64,000 bases of DNA from Holdemania sp. Marseille-P2844 (lineage in GTDB: Bacteria; Bacillota_I; Bacilli_A; Erysipelotrichales; Erysipelotrichaceae): contig NZ_LT635454.1 in assembly GCF_900120005.1 (NCBI RefSeq), forward strand, positions 1 through 64,000, in the 5' to 3' direction. The translations under genes were made by a program, and so were the position numbers. Of this stretch, positions 17,004 to 26,430 are shown piece by piece. Positions within the stretch are counted from its first letter, which is position 1, and each line of letters opens with the position of its first letter. The notes below the pieces were generated by a model that was not told where the DNA came from, searched no databases, and saw only the letters and a list, made by a program, of their open reading frames with translations.

Positions 17004-18227
17004 ATGCGGTGGAATCAACTGGCGGAAAAAAAGTGGATCGTGGGTGTTTCCGGGGGGCCGGATTCGATGGCGCTTCTGGATTTGTGCCGCCGACATCGTG
17101 TGAGCGTTGTGTGCGCCCATGTGAATTATCATCATCGGCCGACTGCTGACCGCGATCAACAGATCGTTGAAGCGTATTGCCGCAGCTATGCGATCCCGTT
17201 TTATTCGCTGGATCCGGTCAAGGAAACGTCCGGAAACTTTCAAGCCTGGGCGCGCGAGGCGCGGTATGCCTTCTTTGCGCGGCTGGCCGATCAGGAAGCG
17301 GCGGCAGGTGTTCTGATTGCTCAGCATCTGGACGATTTTCTGGAAACGGCGCTGCTTCAGCAGGAGTCTGGAAGGCAGTGCGAAGTGCTGGGCATCCGGG
17401 AAGAAGGCCGGGTGCTGGGCGTGGTCGTCGTCCGGCCGTTGTTAAGCTGGACGAAGCGGCAGCTGCAGGAATACTGCGGCCGGCATAAAATTGCCTATGG
17501 GATCGACGAATCCAATCTGAGCGACGATTACCGCCGCAATCAGCTGCGTCATCATGAACTGGCGGAACTCAGCGAAGCGCAAAAGCGGAGTGAAGTCAGA
17601 AAACTGAAAGTGCGCAACCGCAATCGTCAGAAAAAGAAGGAAGCTGTCAAAGCGAAGCTGAATCCCGCGGATCCAGTCATTTCCCAGGAAATATTTCTCA
17701 CGCTGAGCGAAGCGGAACAACGAATTTTTCTGCGTGCGTGGATGCAGGAACAGGGCGTGGTTCCGCCTTCAGAAGCCTTTCTCATCGAGCTGATCAAAGC
17801 GCTGAAGCAGAAAAACGGGAATTTCGACGTGAGTTTCAGTAAAGACCGCCGGTTTCAGGCGGCTTACGGATTCTTTTCACTTGACTTCACAGATGAGGTA
17901 TCTTATTGTTATGTTCTGGATAAAATAGAATTGTTCGCGACGCCGTATTTCAGGATCGCGGAGAACGGAGAATCCACGGAAGCGGTCACACTCTATCAGG
18001 AAGACTTTCCGATCACGATCCGCAATCCCCGTCCCCAAGACGCGATTCAGCTCCGATTCGGCACAAAACGCTTAAACCGGTGGTTTATCGACAGGAAGAT
18101 CCCGCCGGATCAGCGCCGGCGCTGGCCGGTTGTCGTCAACTGCCGCGGCGAGATCATTCTGGTCCCGAAAATAGGCTGTAATGTCGCACATTACTCTAAC
18201 AATCCAACTTGTTTTGTGATAAAATAG
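17004..18227 (+). CDS. tilS: tRNA(Ile)-lysidine synthase
   Basis: 407 residues. The N-type ATP pyrophosphatase P-loop SGGPDS is at 16-21, and the C-terminal TilS domain ends near NRWFIDRKIPPDQRRRWPVV. The enzyme converts the wobble cytidine of tRNA-Ile(CAU) to lysidine so that it reads AUA; it is normally essential. The ATG at 17004 is chosen for its AAGGAGGCGGT box. The next gene, hpt, follows after 21 nt. A basic stretch in the middle (about 195-215, rich in Arg and Lys) fits tRNA binding. Confidence 0.92.
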   Translation: MRWNQLAEKKWIVGVSGGPDSMALLDLCRRHRVSVVCAHVNYHHRPTADRDQQIVEAYCRSYAIPFYSLDPVKETSGNFQAWAREARYAFFARLADQEAAAGVLIAQHLDDFLETALLQQESGRQCEVLGIREEGRVLGVVVVRPLLSWTKRQLQEYCGRHKIAYGIDESNLSDDYRRNQLRHHELAELSEAQKRSEVRKLKVRNRNRQKKKEAVKAKLNPADPVISQEIFLTLSEAEQRIFLRAWMQEQGVVPPSEAFLIELIKALKQKNGNFDVSFSKDRRFQAAYGFFSLDFTDEVSYCYVLDKIELFATPYFRIAENGESTEAVTLYQEDFPITIRNPRPQDAIQLRFGTKRLNRWFIDRKIPPDQRRRWPVVVNCRGEIILVPKIGCNVAHYSNNPTCFVIK

Positions 18228-18248
18228 GGATATTCTGGAGGTTTGGCT

Positions 18249-18788
18249 ATGCATCCGTGTTTAGAAAAAGTTTTACTTAATGAAGAAGAAATTGTAGCTC
18301 GCTGCAAAGAGTTGGGACAACAAATTACCCAAGAGTACAAAAACAATGAACAACCACCGCTGTTAGTCGCGCTGCTGAAGGGATCCGTCCCTTTTTTGGC
18401 AGAATTGATCAAGCACATTGATCTGGACATTCAGTTTGATTTTATGGACGTTTCCAGCTATGAGGGAACAGAGTCGATCGGCGATATCAAGATTATCAAG
18501 GATCTGGACTGCTCTGTCAAAAATCTGGACATCCTGTTGGTCGAAGACATCGTCGATACCGGCAGAACGTTAAAAACGGTCAAGACGATGCTGAAAAACA
18601 AAGGGGCGCGGACTGTCCGCGTCGTCACGCTGCTCGATAAGCCGGACCGCCGGGTTGTCGATATTGAGGCGGATTATACCGGCTTTGAAATTCCAAACGA
18701 ATTCGTAGTCGGATTTGGACTGGACTTCAATCAGAAGTACCGCAATTTCCCTTTTGTCGGTGTCCTGAAAGAAGAATGCTACAAGTAA
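18249..18788 (+). CDS. hpt: Hypoxanthine-guanine phosphoribosyltransferase
   Basis: 179 residues with the PRPP-binding signature VEDIVDTGRT (98-107) and an N-terminal ALLKGSVPFLAEL that fits a type I PRTase. It salvages hypoxanthine and guanine to IMP and GMP. The start is the ATG at 18249, 6 nt after GGAGGT; a TTG two codons upstream is less likely. The tilS-hpt-ftsH order is conserved in Firmicutes, and in some species TilS and HprT act together on ftsH expression. Confidence 0.93.
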   Translation: MHPCLEKVLLNEEEIVARCKELGQQITQEYKNNEQPPLLVALLKGSVPFLAELIKHIDLDIQFDFMDVSSYEGTESIGDIKIIKDLDCSVKNLDILLVEDIVDTGRTLKTVKTMLKNKGARTVRVVTLLDKPDRRVVDIEADYTGFEIPNEFVVGFGLDFNQKYRNFPFVGVLKEECYK

Positions 18789-18809
18789 CGCTAGCGAAGG
18801 AGTGATACA

Positions 18810-20732
18810 ATGCGTAATAATCGTTGGATCAATTTTGTTCCGTATCTGATTGTGATCCTGGCGCTGTTCAGTTTGATGAACATGAATACCGGGACTGCGA
18901 CACAGAATCTGACCTACAACGAGTTTCAAAAGTTAGTTGAAGAACAGAAAGTCACCGAAAGCGCAGTGACGGTCGGCGACAATGTGATTAAAATCAAGGG
19001 TGTTTTTGAACAGGACGGCAAGAAGGTCGGCTTTACCGCTTCTGTGCCGCGCTCGGAAACCGAAGTCGACGCGCTGATGAGCGCGCTGGAAGCTGCCGAC
19101 GTCAAGGTCAGCGACATGAACGAATCGAATCTGTTTTTAGATACGATCTTATCGTTGATTCCGTTTGTGATTTTCGGTGCGATGGCGTTTTTCCTGATTT
19201 CCAAGATGAACGGCGGCGGCAATAACAAGGCCTTTGAATTCTCAAAATCCCGGGCCCGGCTGGAAGGCAACATCAAGGTTCGCTTTGACGACGTCGCCGG
19301 GTGCGATGAAGAAAAACAGGAAATGGCGGAAATTATCGACTACCTGAAATCGCCGAAGAAGTTTGCCAAGATGGGCGCGCGGATTCCGAAGGGCATCCTG
19401 ATGGTCGGCTCGCCAGGTACTGGTAAAACATTATTGGCGAAGGCGGTTGCGGGTGAAGCAGACGTTCCGTTCTATTCGATTTCCGGCTCGGATTTCGTTG
19501 AAATGTTCGTCGGCGTCGGCGCGAGCCGTGTCCGCGACATGTTTAAAAAAGCGCAGCAGACAGCCCCGTGTATGATCTTCATTGATGAAATCGATGCGGT
19601 CGGCCGCCAGCGCGGCGCGGGTTTAGGCGGCGGTCATGATGAACGGGAACAGACATTAAACCAGCTGTTAGTCGAGATGGACGGCATTACGGACAATGCC
19701 GGTATCGTCGTGATTGCGGCGACCAACCGGCCCGACGTCCTCGATCCGGCGCTGTTGCGGCCGGGCCGTTTTGACCGTCAGATTACCGTTTCTCTGCCGG
19801 ATCGCAGAGGCCGTAAGGCCATTCTGGAAGTCCATGCCCGCAACAAGAAGCTGGCTCCGGAAATTGATCTGGACGCTTTAGCGAAGCGGACGCCGGGCTT
19901 TTCCGGCGCGGATCTGGAAAACGTGCTGAACGAGGCCGCGATTCTGGCGGTGCGGGAAAACAGCGATCTGATCCACATGCACAATCTGGACGAAGCGATT
20001 GACCGCGTCATGATGGGCCCGGCCAAAAAGTCCAGAAAATATGATGAAAAATCCAAGAAACTGGTGGCTTACCATGAATCCGGCCATGCGATCGTCGGCC
20101 TGAATCTGGAAAACTCCAATATTGTTCAGAAAGTAACGATCATTCCGCGCGGCACCGCCGGGGGCTACAACCTGATGACGCCGAAGGAAGAAAAGATCAT
20201 GAACACGAAGAACGACCTGATGTCGGCGATCACCGGCTACATGGGCGGCCGCGTCGCGGAAGAAGTGTTCTTTGACGATATCACAACCGGTGCGGTGAAC
20301 GATATCGAGCAGGCGACGAAGATGGCGCGGGATATGGTCACGCTGTACGGCATGAGCGATCTCGGCCCGGTTCAGTATGATCATGGTCAGCAGAACGTCT
20401 TTTTGGGCCGCGATTACAACTCGGCGAGCAACGTATCCGGACAGGTTGCGTTTGAAATTGATCAGGAGATTCGCAAGATCATCGACCAGTGCCATGATGA
20501 AGCCAAGAAGATTATTCTGGAGCACAGAGATGAACTGATCAAAATCGCGGAAGCGCTGATTGAAAATGAAACGCTGACTGCCGAACAGATTGATAAGATC
20601 ATTAAAGGCGAACCGTTTTTGGATCTGCCGACACCGGAGATGAAAGCGGCAGCTGCCACGGAATCGGCGGAATCTGCGTCCACGATTGCGGAAACGCCGG
20701 AAAATTCACGTCCGGAAGCGGAAGCTGAATAA
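18810..20732 (+). CDS. ftsH: ATP-dependent zinc metalloprotease FtsH
   Basis: 640 residues. Membrane segments at about 10-23 and 113-131 enclose an extracytoplasmic domain. The AAA+ module has Walker A GSPGTGKT (200-207), Walker B IFIDE (256-260) and the second region of homology with RPGRFDR. The protease has HESGH (422-426). It extracts and degrades damaged or regulatory membrane proteins. It is the last gene of the spoIIE-tilS-hpt-ftsH group before the accessory block; in Bacillus coaX and hslO come next, whereas here hslO is 40 kb away. Confidence 0.95.
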   Translation: MRNNRWINFVPYLIVILALFSLMNMNTGTATQNLTYNEFQKLVEEQKVTESAVTVGDNVIKIKGVFEQDGKKVGFTASVPRSETEVDALMSALEAADVKVSDMNESNLFLDTILSLIPFVIFGAMAFFLISKMNGGGNNKAFEFSKSRARLEGNIKVRFDDVAGCDEEKQEMAEIIDYLKSPKKFAKMGARIPKGILMVGSPGTGKTLLAKAVAGEADVPFYSISGSDFVEMFVGVGASRVRDMFKKAQQTAPCMIFIDEIDAVGRQRGAGLGGGHDEREQTLNQLLVEMDGITDNAGIVVIAATNRPDVLDPALLRPGRFDRQITVSLPDRRGRKAILEVHARNKKLAPEIDLDALAKRTPGFSGADLENVLNEAAILAVRENSDLIHMHNLDEAIDRVMMGPAKKSRKYDEKSKKLVAYHESGHAIVGLNLENSNIVQKVTIIPRGTAGGYNLMTPKEEKIMNTKNDLMSAITGYMGGRVAEEVFFDDITTGAVNDIEQATKMARDMVTLYGMSDLGPVQYDHGQQNVFLGRDYNSASNVSGQVAFEIDQEIRKIIDQCHDEAKKIILEHRDELIKIAEALIENETLTAEQIDKIIKGEPFLDLPTPEMKAAAATESAESASTIAETPENSRPEAEAE

Positions 20733-20738
20733 GTTAAC

Positions 20739-20768
20739 AAAAGGTGGTCTATGCGGCCATCTTTTCTT
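20739..20768 (+). terminator. Terminator after ftsH
   Basis: AAAAGGTGG (20739-20747) pairs with CCATCTTTT (20757-20765), with one G-U pair, followed by more T. It lies 6 nt after the stop codon. The remaining sequence to 21046 (about 280 nt) shows no gene. Confidence 0.8.
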
Positions 20769-20978
20769 GTTTGCAAAGGATGAGCGTATGATCTGTTATA
20801 CAGCGGATCGTTTTGAAATGATTCTGGCTTAGGGGAAGAGGATCATATTCCAGATTTGGAATACAGAACAAGGCTGCCGAAGCGTTGGAATCGAAGCAAG
20901 TTGGAAATCAGGTATGGTTTATTGGACCGGGAATCGATTATAATTAAGAAGTTCAGAGTTTATTGCAACCTTCTCAAA

Positions 20979-21007
20979 TTGACAATAACCTGAAAAAACA
21001 GAATAAA
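20979..21007 (+). promoter_or_regulatory. Promoter before the XRE gene
   Basis: TTGACA (20979-20984) and AATAAA (21002-21007) are separated by 17 nt, 40 nt upstream of the XRE-family gene. Confidence 0.5.
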
Positions 21008-21046
21008 CGATGGACATGCAGGCTATGAAGTAAGGCAGGAATAACT

Positions 21047-21328
21047 ATGGAATACAATCAAATTTTAGCGAAACGGATACAGGAACTATGCAGGCTTAAA
21101 CACATCTCAGTGGAGATTTTGGGGAAAAAAGCGAAGATTAACGAGCGGACGTTGACGCGGATCGTAGAGGGAATGTATAAAAATCCAGGTATGGCAACAA
21201 TTTTCCGCATTGCCTGTGCTTTTGATATGACTTTGGCGGAATTTCTGGATTTCCCTGAAATCAATGATTATGAATTTTCCGAATCCGGATGCGCCTCTTT
21301 GTCGAAGCCGAAGGATTCCGAGGGATAA
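21047..21328 (+). CDS. Small XRE-family helix-turn-helix regulator
   Basis: 93 residues, almost entirely one Cro/cI-type DNA-binding domain: an N-terminal helix (YNQILAKRIQELCRLKH), the turn region ISVEILGKKAKINERTLTRIVEG, and the closing helices to DMTLAEFLDF. The C-terminal 20 residues are polar and have no visible domain. Its target is unknown. It ends 64 nt before the start of the NIF3-like gene. Confidence 0.8.
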   Translation: MEYNQILAKRIQELCRLKHISVEILGKKAKINERTLTRIVEGMYKNPGMATIFRIACAFDMTLAEFLDFPEINDYEFSESGCASLSKPKDSEG

Positions 21329-21392
21329 AACGGGCGATTCAGGCATAGAAAAAGCCGGAAAAAGGGGTTACAATACAAACAGGAGGTTTGTT

Positions 21393-22238
21393 ATGAAAAT
21401 TAGTGAAGTCATACAGAAAATGAAACAGTATCATCGCGGAATCGCCAATGGCAAACCGATTGACGACGCGGTAACCCGGGATCAGATCCTTTACGGAAAT
21501 CCGGATCAGGAATGTACCGGCATCGTGACGACGTGTTATGCTTCAGTCGACGTCATCCGCAAGGCCAGCGCCAGCGGCGCCAATCTGATCATCAGTCATG
21601 AAGCGCTGTTCTGGAATCACGGCGATCATACCGACTGGCTGGACGAAGCTCGGAATAAAACCTTTCTGGCAAAAAAGCAGCTGCTGGATGAAACCGGCAT
21701 CGTCGTCTGGCGGGATCATGATTATATCCATTCCGGGATTCCGATGAACGGCGGCTATGTAGACGGGATTTTTCATGGCGTTATGGTCACTTTAGGCTGG
21801 GAAAAATATTTATGCTGCGATCCGGTCCGCCCGATGGTTTTTGAGATACCGGAAACGCCGGTTAAGGAAATTGGACGCCTGATCATGGAGAAATTCCATC
21901 TGACCGGATTGAAAATGCTGGGAAACACCGAGGCGAAGGTCAGGAAAGTCGCGATTGCCAGTCACATCCTGGGCGGCGACAACGATATGATCACCCGGAT
22001 TGATCAGGAAAATATCGACTTGTTGATCTCGATGGAACTGATCGATTTTACCGTCAGCGAATACATCCGCGACAGTGCGATGCTGGGGATGCCGAAAGCG
22101 ATTCTGGCAGTCGGCCATTTTAATACGGAGGAACCGGGAATGGAATACATGGTCAGCTATATCCCAAAAGCGCTGGGCGAAGCCGTTCCGTGCCGTTATA
22201 TCCAGTCCGGCGATATGTATGAATTCATGACTGCTTAA
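21393..22238 (+). CDS. NIF3 / DUF34 family metal-binding protein
   Basis: 281 residues, in the size range of short NIF3 proteins. Motifs include CTGIVTTCYASVDVIRKASA, the metal-site stretch NLIISHEALFWNH near the N-terminus, and a C-terminal GHFNTEEPGMEYM. NIF3 proteins bind two metal ions; some have GTP cyclohydrolase or adduct-hydrolase activity, but the general role is unsettled. The start follows AGGAGGTTTGTT. It is the last gene before PTS locus 1 and has its own terminator. Confidence 0.85.
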   Translation: MKISEVIQKMKQYHRGIANGKPIDDAVTRDQILYGNPDQECTGIVTTCYASVDVIRKASASGANLIISHEALFWNHGDHTDWLDEARNKTFLAKKQLLDETGIVVWRDHDYIHSGIPMNGGYVDGIFHGVMVTLGWEKYLCCDPVRPMVFEIPETPVKEIGRLIMEKFHLTGLKMLGNTEAKVRKVAIASHILGGDNDMITRIDQENIDLLISMELIDFTVSEYIRDSAMLGMPKAILAVGHFNTEEPGMEYMVSYIPKALGEAVPCRYIQSGDMYEFMTA

Positions 22239-22309
22239 ACGATGGCATAATTTTCTTAAGGGGCAAAGGTGTTCAGATGCCGCCGGATAAGCTTAAACAG
22301 AAGGAATCA

Positions 22310-22342
22310 AAGTCAGTTGTTAAACGACAGCTGGCTTTTTTT
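22310..22342 (+). terminator. Terminator after NIF3-like gene
   Basis: AAGTCAGTTGT (22310-22320) pairs over 11 bp with ACAGCTGGCTT (22327-22337), followed by a seven-T run. The AT-rich 22343-22702 stretch downstream holds no convincing gene, only the regulatory sites of locus 1. Confidence 0.85.
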
Positions 22343-22549
22343 ATTGTATCGAAGATCAGTTTTCTGATCCCCATTGCTCTGAAAAATTCCTGCGTCAAAA
22401 CAACGGGGGAACTGAATGTAAAAAATATAAGAGATAAAAATATAGTCATATTATTGAATGATTATACATATATAGTGCTAGGCGTAAGGCGAGAGAGAGG
22501 GCGAAAGACAAAGAGAGAAAGCGAAAATAAATAACATAATAAAGCAATA

Positions 22550-22562
22550 AATGATTACAAAG
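22550..22562 (+). promoter_or_regulatory. Copy of the PTS-locus shared motif
   Basis: AATGATTACAAAG, 66 nt upstream of the locus 1 -35 box. The same 13-mer forms the core of an 18-nt motif before loci 3 (42268-42285) and 4 (54489-54506, reversed). The binding protein is unknown. Confidence 0.45.
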
Positions 22563-22628
22563 TCACTGATTTACGATGCTTTCATTCCAACTCAAAAAGA
22601 AAATCCTACAAAAATCTACAAATTTATC

Positions 22629-22668
22629 TTGACGTAAGCGTATTCACGAAATATATTATGTATATACA
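22629..22668 (+). promoter_or_regulatory. Locus 1 promoter with GntR-type palindrome
   Basis: TTGACG (22629-22634) and TATATT (22652-22657) are 17 nt apart. A perfect palindrome TGTATATACA at 22659-22668 covers the likely transcription start. HutC-subfamily GntR regulators often bind GTNTANAC-type dyads, and the operon encodes such a regulator at 27818-28522. Confidence 0.65.
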
Positions 22669-22702
22669 ATAAACAAAAACATGATTATACAGGAGGAGAA
22701 AA

Positions 22703-23809
22703 ATGGAAAAACCGACGATGGCTGGATATATTCTGGATCAAGGCCGGGCACTTCGTCAGTCGTTTGCCGAAAGAGCCTGTTTCGTCAATCCGATGATTGA
22801 ATTGTTCCTGAATCAAGATATCCGGAAAGTTTATTTTCTGGGTTCAGGAACAAGCTATCATGCGGCGCTGAGCTTTAAGAACTGGTTTGAAAAATACCTG
22901 AAGGTGGAAGCGGAAGTCGTGATTCCGACGGTATTTACGAATTATACGCAGATCAATAACAATGAGATCTATCAGCCGCATCAGATTCTGGTCGTCGGCA
23001 TCAGTCAGTCAGGCACCAGCGTTTCCACGGTGGAGGCGATGCGCAAAGCTAAAAATGCGGGCTACTTTACCGTTGCGCTGACGGAAGCGTTGTCCAGCCT
23101 GATCACCCGCGAGGTCGACGTCGTCGTGCCGTTAACCTGCGGCAAGGAAGAAATCCCGATCGAAACCCGAGGCTACATCATCACGCTGCTGACCGGTTAT
23201 CTGTGGGCTGTTGAAATTGCCTCGGCGCTGGGACAGCTGGAGAAAGCGCAAAGCGAGCAGAAACTGCAGGAAGCGGAAACGATGCTCGAGCATTTCGATG
23301 CGTTGATCGAAGAAGTCCAGCAATGGATCGACCGCAATCAGCCGGAGCTGCTGGACATGAAAAAGGGGCATATCGCCGCTTATGGAACAAATTATCCAAC
23401 CGCGCTGGAAGGCGTTCTGAAAATGTATGAAACCTTCCACAAGCCGCTGAGCGCCTATGAATTGGAGGAACTGATCCACGGGCCGCAGATGGCGTTCGAC
23501 GATCAAACCTACCTGTATTTCATCGCAAGCAATGAAGTTGAACGCACGCGGATTCCACTGTTTCTGGACTGGATCCGGGAGAATGAAGTGACCGAGCACG
23601 TCTTTGTCTTTTATGCCGATCAACAAGCAACAAATCCGAAGGATCTGCATTTCCGCAGTCCGATCGCGCCCGACTTGAGTCCGCTGGCCTTCGTTGTTCC
23701 CTTCCAGCTGATGGCGGCCCGTAATTGTGAGGAAATCGGCTACGACACCAGCGTCTATCCGCCGAAACGCCGGGCGTTCGCTCATAAGAAACCGGAGGAA
23801 CAAGCATGA
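22703..23809 (+). CDS. SIS-domain sugar-phosphate deglycase/isomerase (locus 1, first copy)
   Basis: 368 residues with two SIS folds. The first contains VYFLGSGTSYHAAL and GISQSGTSVST, the phospho-sugar binding loops. The second contains GTNYPTALEGVLKM and YELEELIHGPQ, where Glu and His are the expected catalytic and lid residues. The length and the link to a mannose-family PTS resemble GfrF/GfrE of Salmonella (fructoselysine- and glucoselysine-6-phosphate deglycases) and AgaS. It belongs to an ETRGY subgroup shared with the locus 2 SIS protein. First gene of the operon, RBS AGGAGGAG; it overlaps EIIA by 4 nt. Exact substrate unknown. Confidence 0.85.
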   Translation: MEKPTMAGYILDQGRALRQSFAERACFVNPMIELFLNQDIRKVYFLGSGTSYHAALSFKNWFEKYLKVEAEVVIPTVFTNYTQINNNEIYQPHQILVVGISQSGTSVSTVEAMRKAKNAGYFTVALTEALSSLITREVDVVVPLTCGKEEIPIETRGYIITLLTGYLWAVEIASALGQLEKAQSEQKLQEAETMLEHFDALIEEVQQWIDRNQPELLDMKKGHIAAYGTNYPTALEGVLKMYETFHKPLSAYELEELIHGPQMAFDDQTYLYFIASNEVERTRIPLFLDWIRENEVTEHVFVFYADQQATNPKDLHFRSPIAPDLSPLAFVVPFQLMAARNCEEIGYDTSVYPPKRRAFAHKKPEEQA

Positions 23810-24228
23810 ATCAATTTCTGATCGCCACTCATTCCACGCTCGCCGAAGGGCTGGCCAACGCGATTCATTTCTTCAACAGCGACGCCGCTAACATTCATTA
23901 TATCAACGCCTATGTCGAGGATAATGAATTTGAAAAAGCACTGCGTGCCAAGCTGGCGGCAATGGAACCGGGCAACCTTGTCATTCTGACCGACCTGGCC
24001 GGAGGCAGCGTGAATCAGATCGCTGCGAAGCTGATGCGGGAAATCCCGTTTGTGCTGGTCACAGGCGTCAACTTTCCGTTAGTGCTGGAAATGGTTTATC
24101 AGAGCGAAGACATTACACCGGAGCTGGCCGCGCAGATCGTCGAGTGTGCAAGAGCGGAAATGATGTGCATGAACACGCTGAACGCTGAAGCTGAAGAAGC
24201 AGATCTAACCGAGGACGACGAGCTGTAA
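23806..24228 (+). CDS. PTS mannose-family EIIA component (locus 1)
   Basis: 140 residues of the mannose-type EIIA fold (EIIA-Man). Phosphorylation His9 lies in LIATHSTLAEG, and LTDLAGGSVNQIAA is the second conserved loop. It accepts phosphate from HPr and passes it to EIIB. The start codon overlaps the SIS stop (ATGA), so translation is coupled. A 12-residue acidic tail follows the domain. It is the first of four adjacent PTS subunit genes. Confidence 0.93.
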   Translation: MNQFLIATHSTLAEGLANAIHFFNSDAANIHYINAYVEDNEFEKALRAKLAAMEPGNLVILTDLAGGSVNQIAAKLMREIPFVLVTGVNFPLVLEMVYQSEDITPELAAQIVECARAEMMCMNTLNAEAEEADLTEDDEL

Positions 24229-24291
24229 ACAAAATCATTGAGGTAATGACCTGAACTGAATCAGGCGTTATAAAAAGGAAAGGAGGATTTT

Positions 24292-24789
24292 ATGATTATT
24301 TTAGTCAGAGCGGACGACCGGTTAATTCACGGCATGGTGGCTGTGTCCTGGACTTCCGCGATCAAGCCGGAAACGATTCTGGTAGCCAACGACGAAGCGG
24401 CAGGGGACAGCTTTAAGGCCGCGACGATGAAACTGGCCAAACCGGCGGGCGTCAAACTGATCATCAAGACCCGCGATGATTCGATCAAGGCGCTGAACAA
24501 TCCGATCAACGACCGGAAAAAAATATTCCTGGTCACGGAAACCGTCGAGGATGCCTGCTACATCTGGGAACGCGTCAAGGGGATCGCCAAGCTCAACATC
24601 GGCACGGCCGGCGTCAACAAGAAGCCGGGCGAAGACTACATTCCGACGCTGCCGCAGGTCTTCATGACGCAGAAGGAATTTGAATGCGCCAAGAAAATGG
24701 CCGACGCCGGTGTGGAAGTCTTTGCGCAGATCACACCGTCTCAGGACCGCATGAACTTCAAAGACATTGAAAAAATATTTGCCAAATAA
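24292..24789 (+). CDS. PTS mannose-family EIIB component (locus 1)
   Basis: 165 residues. The N-terminal signature VRADDRLIHGMVAVSW carries the phosphorylated His13, and the fold continues with LVANDEAAGD and KLAKP. It receives phosphate from EIIA and gives it to the incoming sugar at the EIIC-EIID channel. RBS is AAAGGAGGA. It follows EIIA by 63 nt and precedes EIIC by 25 nt. Confidence 0.94.
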   Translation: MIILVRADDRLIHGMVAVSWTSAIKPETILVANDEAAGDSFKAATMKLAKPAGVKLIIKTRDDSIKALNNPINDRKKIFLVTETVEDACYIWERVKGIAKLNIGTAGVNKKPGEDYIPTLPQVFMTQKEFECAKKMADAGVEVFAQITPSQDRMNFKDIEKIFAK

Positions 24790-24814
24790 AAAATTATAAG
24801 GAGGGCAAAAACTT

Positions 24815-25582
24815 ATGCTTCAGGGATTCTTAGTCGCGCTCGTCGCAACCTTGATCTACATGGAAAGCCGCATCGGCGGTCAGCACATGCTGGACCGGCC
24901 AATTCTCATCGGCCCGATCGTCGGCCTGATCATGGGGGATTTCACCATGGGCCTGATCATCGGCGGTAATCTGGAACTGGTCTGGATGGGCTTAGTCGGT
25001 ATCGGAACATCCACGCCGCCGGATGTCGTTGTCGGCAGTGCGCTGGCCACTGCGCTGGCAATCAAAACCGGCGCTTCCTACGAAACCACGCTGGCCCTGG
25101 CGATTCCAATCGCACTGCTGGCCCAGGTCGGTTCCATCGGCGTCTGCATCCTCAACACCACCTTCGCGCACCGCGCTGACAAATGCGCCGACAAGGGCGA
25201 CTGGAAGGGCGTTGAAATGTCCAACTGGATGGGCAGCGCGCTGTACTTCGTCTTCAAATTCACGATGATTTTCTTAGGCTTCTTGATCGGCGGCGACGTC
25301 ATCACGGCGATCGTCAACAACATTCCGGCCGTTATCCAGTCCGGTTTGGCTCAGTCCGGCAACCTGCTTCCGGCGTTAGGAATCGCGATGTTGATTCAGC
25401 TGACCTTTGACAAGAAGTTCGCGGCGTTCTTATTCCTGGGCTTCGCTTTAGTCGCTTTCTTCAACGTCAGCACGATTGCCGCAGCGGTGATCGGCGTAAT
25501 CTGCGCTTATGTTTACTACCAGTTCGCTCCGAGCGGCAAGTCCGGCTCCATGAGCGCCAGCGATGAAAGTGAGGAACTGTAA
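24815..25582 (+). CDS. PTS mannose-family EIIC component (locus 1)
   Basis: 255 residues, a multi-pass membrane protein with EII-Sor/EIIC features: GGQHMLDRPILIGPIVGLIMGD and GGNLELVWMGLVGIGTSTPPD. Together with EIID it forms the sugar channel. RBS is AAGGAGGG. Its end is followed within 2 nt by the EIID start, so the two are made together. Confidence 0.94.
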   Translation: MLQGFLVALVATLIYMESRIGGQHMLDRPILIGPIVGLIMGDFTMGLIIGGNLELVWMGLVGIGTSTPPDVVVGSALATALAIKTGASYETTLALAIPIALLAQVGSIGVCILNTTFAHRADKCADKGDWKGVEMSNWMGSALYFVFKFTMIFLGFLIGGDVITAIVNNIPAVIQSGLAQSGNLLPALGIAMLIQLTFDKKFAAFLFLGFALVAFFNVSTIAAAVIGVICAYVYYQFAPSGKSGSMSASDESEEL

Positions 25583-25583
25583 G

Positions 25584-26405
25584 ATGACGATCGGCATGAA
25601 GAAATTAAGCTCGAAAACCTTAAAGAAAGTTTATAATCGTCACTATCAATTATTGGGATGCTTCAACTATGAACGCCAGATGTCGACAGGCTACGCCTGG
25701 ACGATGATGCCCGCTATCCGCGAGCTGTACGGCGAAGATGAAGCGAAGATGAAGGCCGGCGTCAAACGCCACCTGGAATTCTTCAACTGCGCGACCACAC
25801 CGAGTCCATTTATCATCGGGATCACCTGCGCGATGGAGGAACAGTGCGCCAGCGCCCCGGACGGCGAATTTGACGTCGCTTCGATCAACTCCGTCAAGGC
25901 AGCTCTGATGGGACCGTTAGCCGGCATCGGTGACAGCTTCTTCTGGGGTACCTTCCGCGTCATCGGCGTCGGCGTTGGCGCGCCGTTAGCGGTCGCCGGC
26001 AACATCTTAGGTCCGATCCTGTATTTCCTGATCAACTTTATTCCATCGGAAATCGTCCGCCGCGTCGGCTTCAAAATCGGTTATGAAGGCGGCAGCGAAT
26101 TCCTGACCCGGATTTCCGAAGACGGCACACTGAATAAGCTGACGGAAGCTGCCCGCATCATGGGCCTGGTCGTTATCGGCGCGATGATGGCTTCAATGGT
26201 CAACGTCAATCTGGTTACGGTGCTGAATATCAACGGCGCGCAGGTTGTCCTGCAGGAGATCTTTGACGCGATCTGCCCGAAGATTCTGCCGCTGGGTCTG
26301 ACCTTCGCGTGCTACTGGGGCTTACAGAAACGCTATTCCGGTACGGTCATCATGATCGCCCTGCTGGTTCTGGGTGTCCTGGCTGTCGCTTTGGGTCTGT
26401 TGTAG
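25584..26405 (+). CDS. PTS mannose-family EIID component (locus 1)
   Basis: 273 residues. EIID signatures are the N-terminal YNRHYQLLGCFNYERQMSTG, the central CAMEEQCAS, and KAALMGPLAGIGDSFFWGTFRVI. The C-terminal part has membrane segments. The ATG at 25584, just after the EIIC stop, is preferred over codons inside EIIC; a second ATG at 25596 is possible. EIID forms the transport channel with EIIC. Confidence 0.94.
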   Translation: MTIGMKKLSSKTLKKVYNRHYQLLGCFNYERQMSTGYAWTMMPAIRELYGEDEAKMKAGVKRHLEFFNCATTPSPFIIGITCAMEEQCASAPDGEFDVASINSVKAALMGPLAGIGDSFFWGTFRVIGVGVGAPLAVAGNILGPILYFLINFIPSEIVRRVGFKIGYEGGSEFLTRISEDGTLNKLTEAARIMGLVVIGAMMASMVNVNLVTVLNINGAQVVLQEIFDAICPKILPLGLTFACYWGLQKRYSGTVIMIALLVLGVLAVALGLL

Positions 26406-26430
26406 TCGAATGAAACAGGGGTGAAACGGA

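Noticed and set aside
19878-20525. Long open frames antisense to ftsH (and similar ones under SIS1, spoIIE and PTS genes)
   Set aside because: They are shadows caused by GC-biased third codon positions in the real genes; none has a family signature.
22277-22534. 85-codon open frame before locus 1
   Set aside because: It runs through the NIF3-like gene terminator and AT-rich DNA, has low-complexity Arg/Lys codons, and no binding site.
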